Source of the DNA: Treponema sp. UBA3819
GTDB taxonomy: Bacteria > Spirochaetota > Spirochaetia > Treponematales > Treponemataceae
DNA length: 6,163 nt
Direction: 5' to 3'
Assembly: GCA_002369025.1 (NCBI GenBank)
Contig: DFDV01000135.1
Span: 1-6,163, forward strand
Shown piece by piece: positions 5,610 to 6,163 of the stretch (position 1 is its first letter; every line of letters starts with the position of its first letter). The position numbers were made by a program, and so were the translations under genes. The notes beneath the pieces were generated by a model, which saw nothing but the letters and a program-made list of their open reading frames with translations, searched no databases and had not been told where the DNA came from.

Positions 5610-6163
5610 TTATTTTTTTACCGTGTGATAGACCGGGTCAACGATTTCTGTTTTTGGACCGATTTTGTCGAATCCGCAGAAAGGAACCAGTGCCGGCGGA
5701 ACGGTGATTGAGCCGTCCTCATTCTGATAGTTTTCAAAGATAGCAAGCATTGCGCGTCCAACGGCAACGGCAGTACCGTTGAGCATGTGAACGTATTTGT
5801 TCTTGCCGTCATCGTCGTGATATTTAACATTCAGACGGCGTGCCTGATAGTCAGTACAGTTAGAGGTAGAGGTAACTTCACCGTAATCTCCGTCCGGGTT
5901 TTCGGCTGTTGCACGTCCGGGCATCCATGCTTCCAGGTCCCACTTGCGGTAGGCAGGAGCACCCAAATCACCGGTACATGTATCAACAACGCGGAAGGGC
6001 AGTCCCAGTCCGGTAAAGATTTCTTCCTCAATCAGACGGAGTTTTTCGTGAATCTTGTCGCTGTCTTCGGGAAGGCAGTATACAAACATTTCCACCTTGT
6101 CAAACTGATGGACGCGGTAGAGTCCCTTGCTGAAGTGACCGGCAGCACCTGCTTCGCGGCGGA
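5610..6163 (-). CDS. serS: Seryl-tRNA synthetase, C-terminal part (5' end outside window)
   Basis: The gene runs off the right edge; 183 codons plus the stop are present, about 43% of a usual ~425-residue enzyme. SerRS is a class II synthetase that charges tRNA-Ser in the cytoplasm. At the edge the frame opens in motif 2, reading RREAGAAGHFSKGLYRVHQF and continuing into DKVEMF. Further on are WDLEAWMPG, the family signature STSNCTDYQARRLNVKY, and motif 3, NGTAVAVGRAMLAIFENYQ, whose arginine (fragment residue 136) is the class II ATP-binding arginine. The C-terminus ends in VPPALVPF and a short tail. The true start, the N-terminal tRNA-binding coiled coil and motif 1 lie beyond the window. The GTG at 6095 is an internal valine codon and not a start. 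It is followed with zero spacing by the AI-2E-family gene. Confidence 0.97.
   Translation of the reverse strand, partial: RREAGAAGHFSKGLYRVHQFDKVEMFVYCLPEDSDKIHEKLRLIEEEIFTGLGLPFRVVDTCTGDLGAPAYRKWDLEAWMPGRATAENPDGDYGEVTSTSNCTDYQARRLNVKYHDDDGKNKYVHMLNGTAVAVGRAMLAIFENYQNEDGSITVPPALVPFCGFDKIGPKTEIVDPVYHTVKK

Noticed and set aside
5610..6095. Stand-alone 161-residue protein starting at the GTG at 6095
   Set aside because: The frame continues upstream to the window edge with SerRS motif 2, so the GTG is an internal valine codon.

Overview
The window looks like ordinary chromosomal core from a spirochaete, most likely a Treponema-like anaerobe. Base composition is moderate, with frequent A and T runs. 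It holds an acylated-lipoprotein-type signal peptide with a relaxed, aromatic-rich lipobox, a YcgR/PilZ-like protein, a ComFB-like protein and an aconitase of the short 'Aquifex-type' family. The genus assignment is inference from gene content and style, not from a marker gene.

Layout. Bases 5-733 (minus) encode a ComFB-family protein with an added C-terminal beta-rich domain. Upstream of it, 734-847 is a short gap with a good sigma70-like promoter that overlaps one arm of a 9-bp inverted repeat. Bases 848-2884 (minus) encode a complete aconitate hydratase. A divergent 80-bp spacer (2885-2964) separates it from a plus-strand pair. The first gene is a lipoprotein of unknown function (2965-3750). 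The second is a degenerate YcgR-like PilZ protein (3737-4522), overlapping the first by 14 bp. The PilZ gene collides tail-to-tail with an AI-2E-family membrane protein (4479-5609, minus), sharing 44 bp. The start codon of that gene directly abuts the stop of seryl-tRNA synthetase (serS, 5610 to beyond the right edge, minus).

How the genes work together. There are probably four transcription units: serS plus the AI-2E-family gene; lipoprotein plus PilZ-like gene; acn; and comFB, unless acn reads through into it. Aconitase and SerRS are housekeeping enzymes. The notable theme is that both proteins flanking acn, the ComFB-like and the PilZ-like protein, belong to families linked to cyclic dinucleotide sensing. 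The PilZ-like one keeps an RxxxR motif but lacks the canonical D/NxSxxG. I see no mobile element, CRISPR array, tRNA or rRNA. I do not see convincing evidence of a wholly new multi-gene system. The best leads are the two-domain ComFB protein, the PilZ-lipoprotein pair and the inverted repeat at the comFB promoter.
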